From CAYVAP01 sp964521065 (lineage in GTDB: Bacteria; Bacteroidota; Bacteroidia; J057), in assembly GCA_964521065.1 (NCBI GenBank), contig CAZFPQ010000051.1, positions 1 to 33,088 of the forward strand: a stretch of DNA of 33,088 nt, written 5' to 3'. Below, in pieces: positions 33,054-33,088 of the stretch; the first letter of the stretch is position 1, and each line of letters starts with the position of its first letter. The position numbers and the translations under genes are program-made. Below the pieces are notes generated by a model. That model had not been told where the DNA came from and made no database searches. It was given only the letters and a program-made list of their open reading frames with translations.

Positions 33054-33088
33054 TGTTTCGAGCCCAAACGCTGGATTTTTTGGTTCTG

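Overview
The window looks like chromosomal DNA of a Bacteroidota bacterium, most likely a marine or aquatic member of the Saprospiria (Lewinella/Haliscomenobacter-like). The evidence is several secreted proteins ending in type IX secretion (Por secretion) sorting tails with the N-P-x-x-G motif, no clear Shine-Dalgarno sites, a promoter of the TTG-N17-TAnnTTTG type, an agarase-like glycosidase and many TPR-fused sensor enzymes. No tRNA, rRNA, CRISPR array or intact insertion sequence was found.

Left half (1-14.8 kb): signalling. A minus-strand TPR hybrid histidine kinase (15-2456) is followed by a gene-poor stretch with an orphan terminator hairpin, a possible 73-residue membrane protein and its terminator. 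Then comes a plus-strand array of three tandem TPR-transmembrane-class III adenylate cyclases (3387-10580), a BASS-family transporter (10677-11792) and a 979-residue protein joining histidine kinase, receiver and a divergent cyclase (11860-14799). Spacings are 38-96 bp with no evident terminators, so the block may be co-transcribed. The three cyclases keep all canonical catalytic residues and share near-identical catalytic DNA next to diverged sensor regions.

Middle (14.9-28.3 kb): exported proteins. These are a seven-repeat, probably beta-propeller T9SS cargo protein, a 1634-residue T9SS subtilisin with two MAM-like modules and PKD repeats, two YceI-family proteins (one with an N-terminal thioredoxin-like region), a serine-hydrolase-like protein that has lost its catalytic Lys and Tyr, and a GH86-like agarase/porphyranase candidate. 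Intergenic repeats are concentrated here: a heptamer array, REP-like palindromes and a short dispersed repeat.

Right end (28.5-33.1 kb): an assimilatory sulfate-reduction operon on the minus strand. It encodes an APS-reductase-type CysH, a siroheme/4Fe-4S sulfite reductase with a HEPN-like tail, and uroporphyrinogen-III methyltransferase, which starts siroheme synthesis. Its about 400-nt leader is the most striking thing in the window. A SAM-I (S-box) riboswitch is followed, 11 nt after the aptamer, by a 43-codon ORF ending in six consecutive cysteine codons and a stop, then small hairpins, then cysH. This looks like a two-input leader in which SAM is sensed by RNA and Cys-tRNA by ribosome stalling. 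Two parts of the small ORF are complementary to aptamer strands, so the two sensors may be coupled. Perfect inverted repeats upstream suggest a further transcriptional input.
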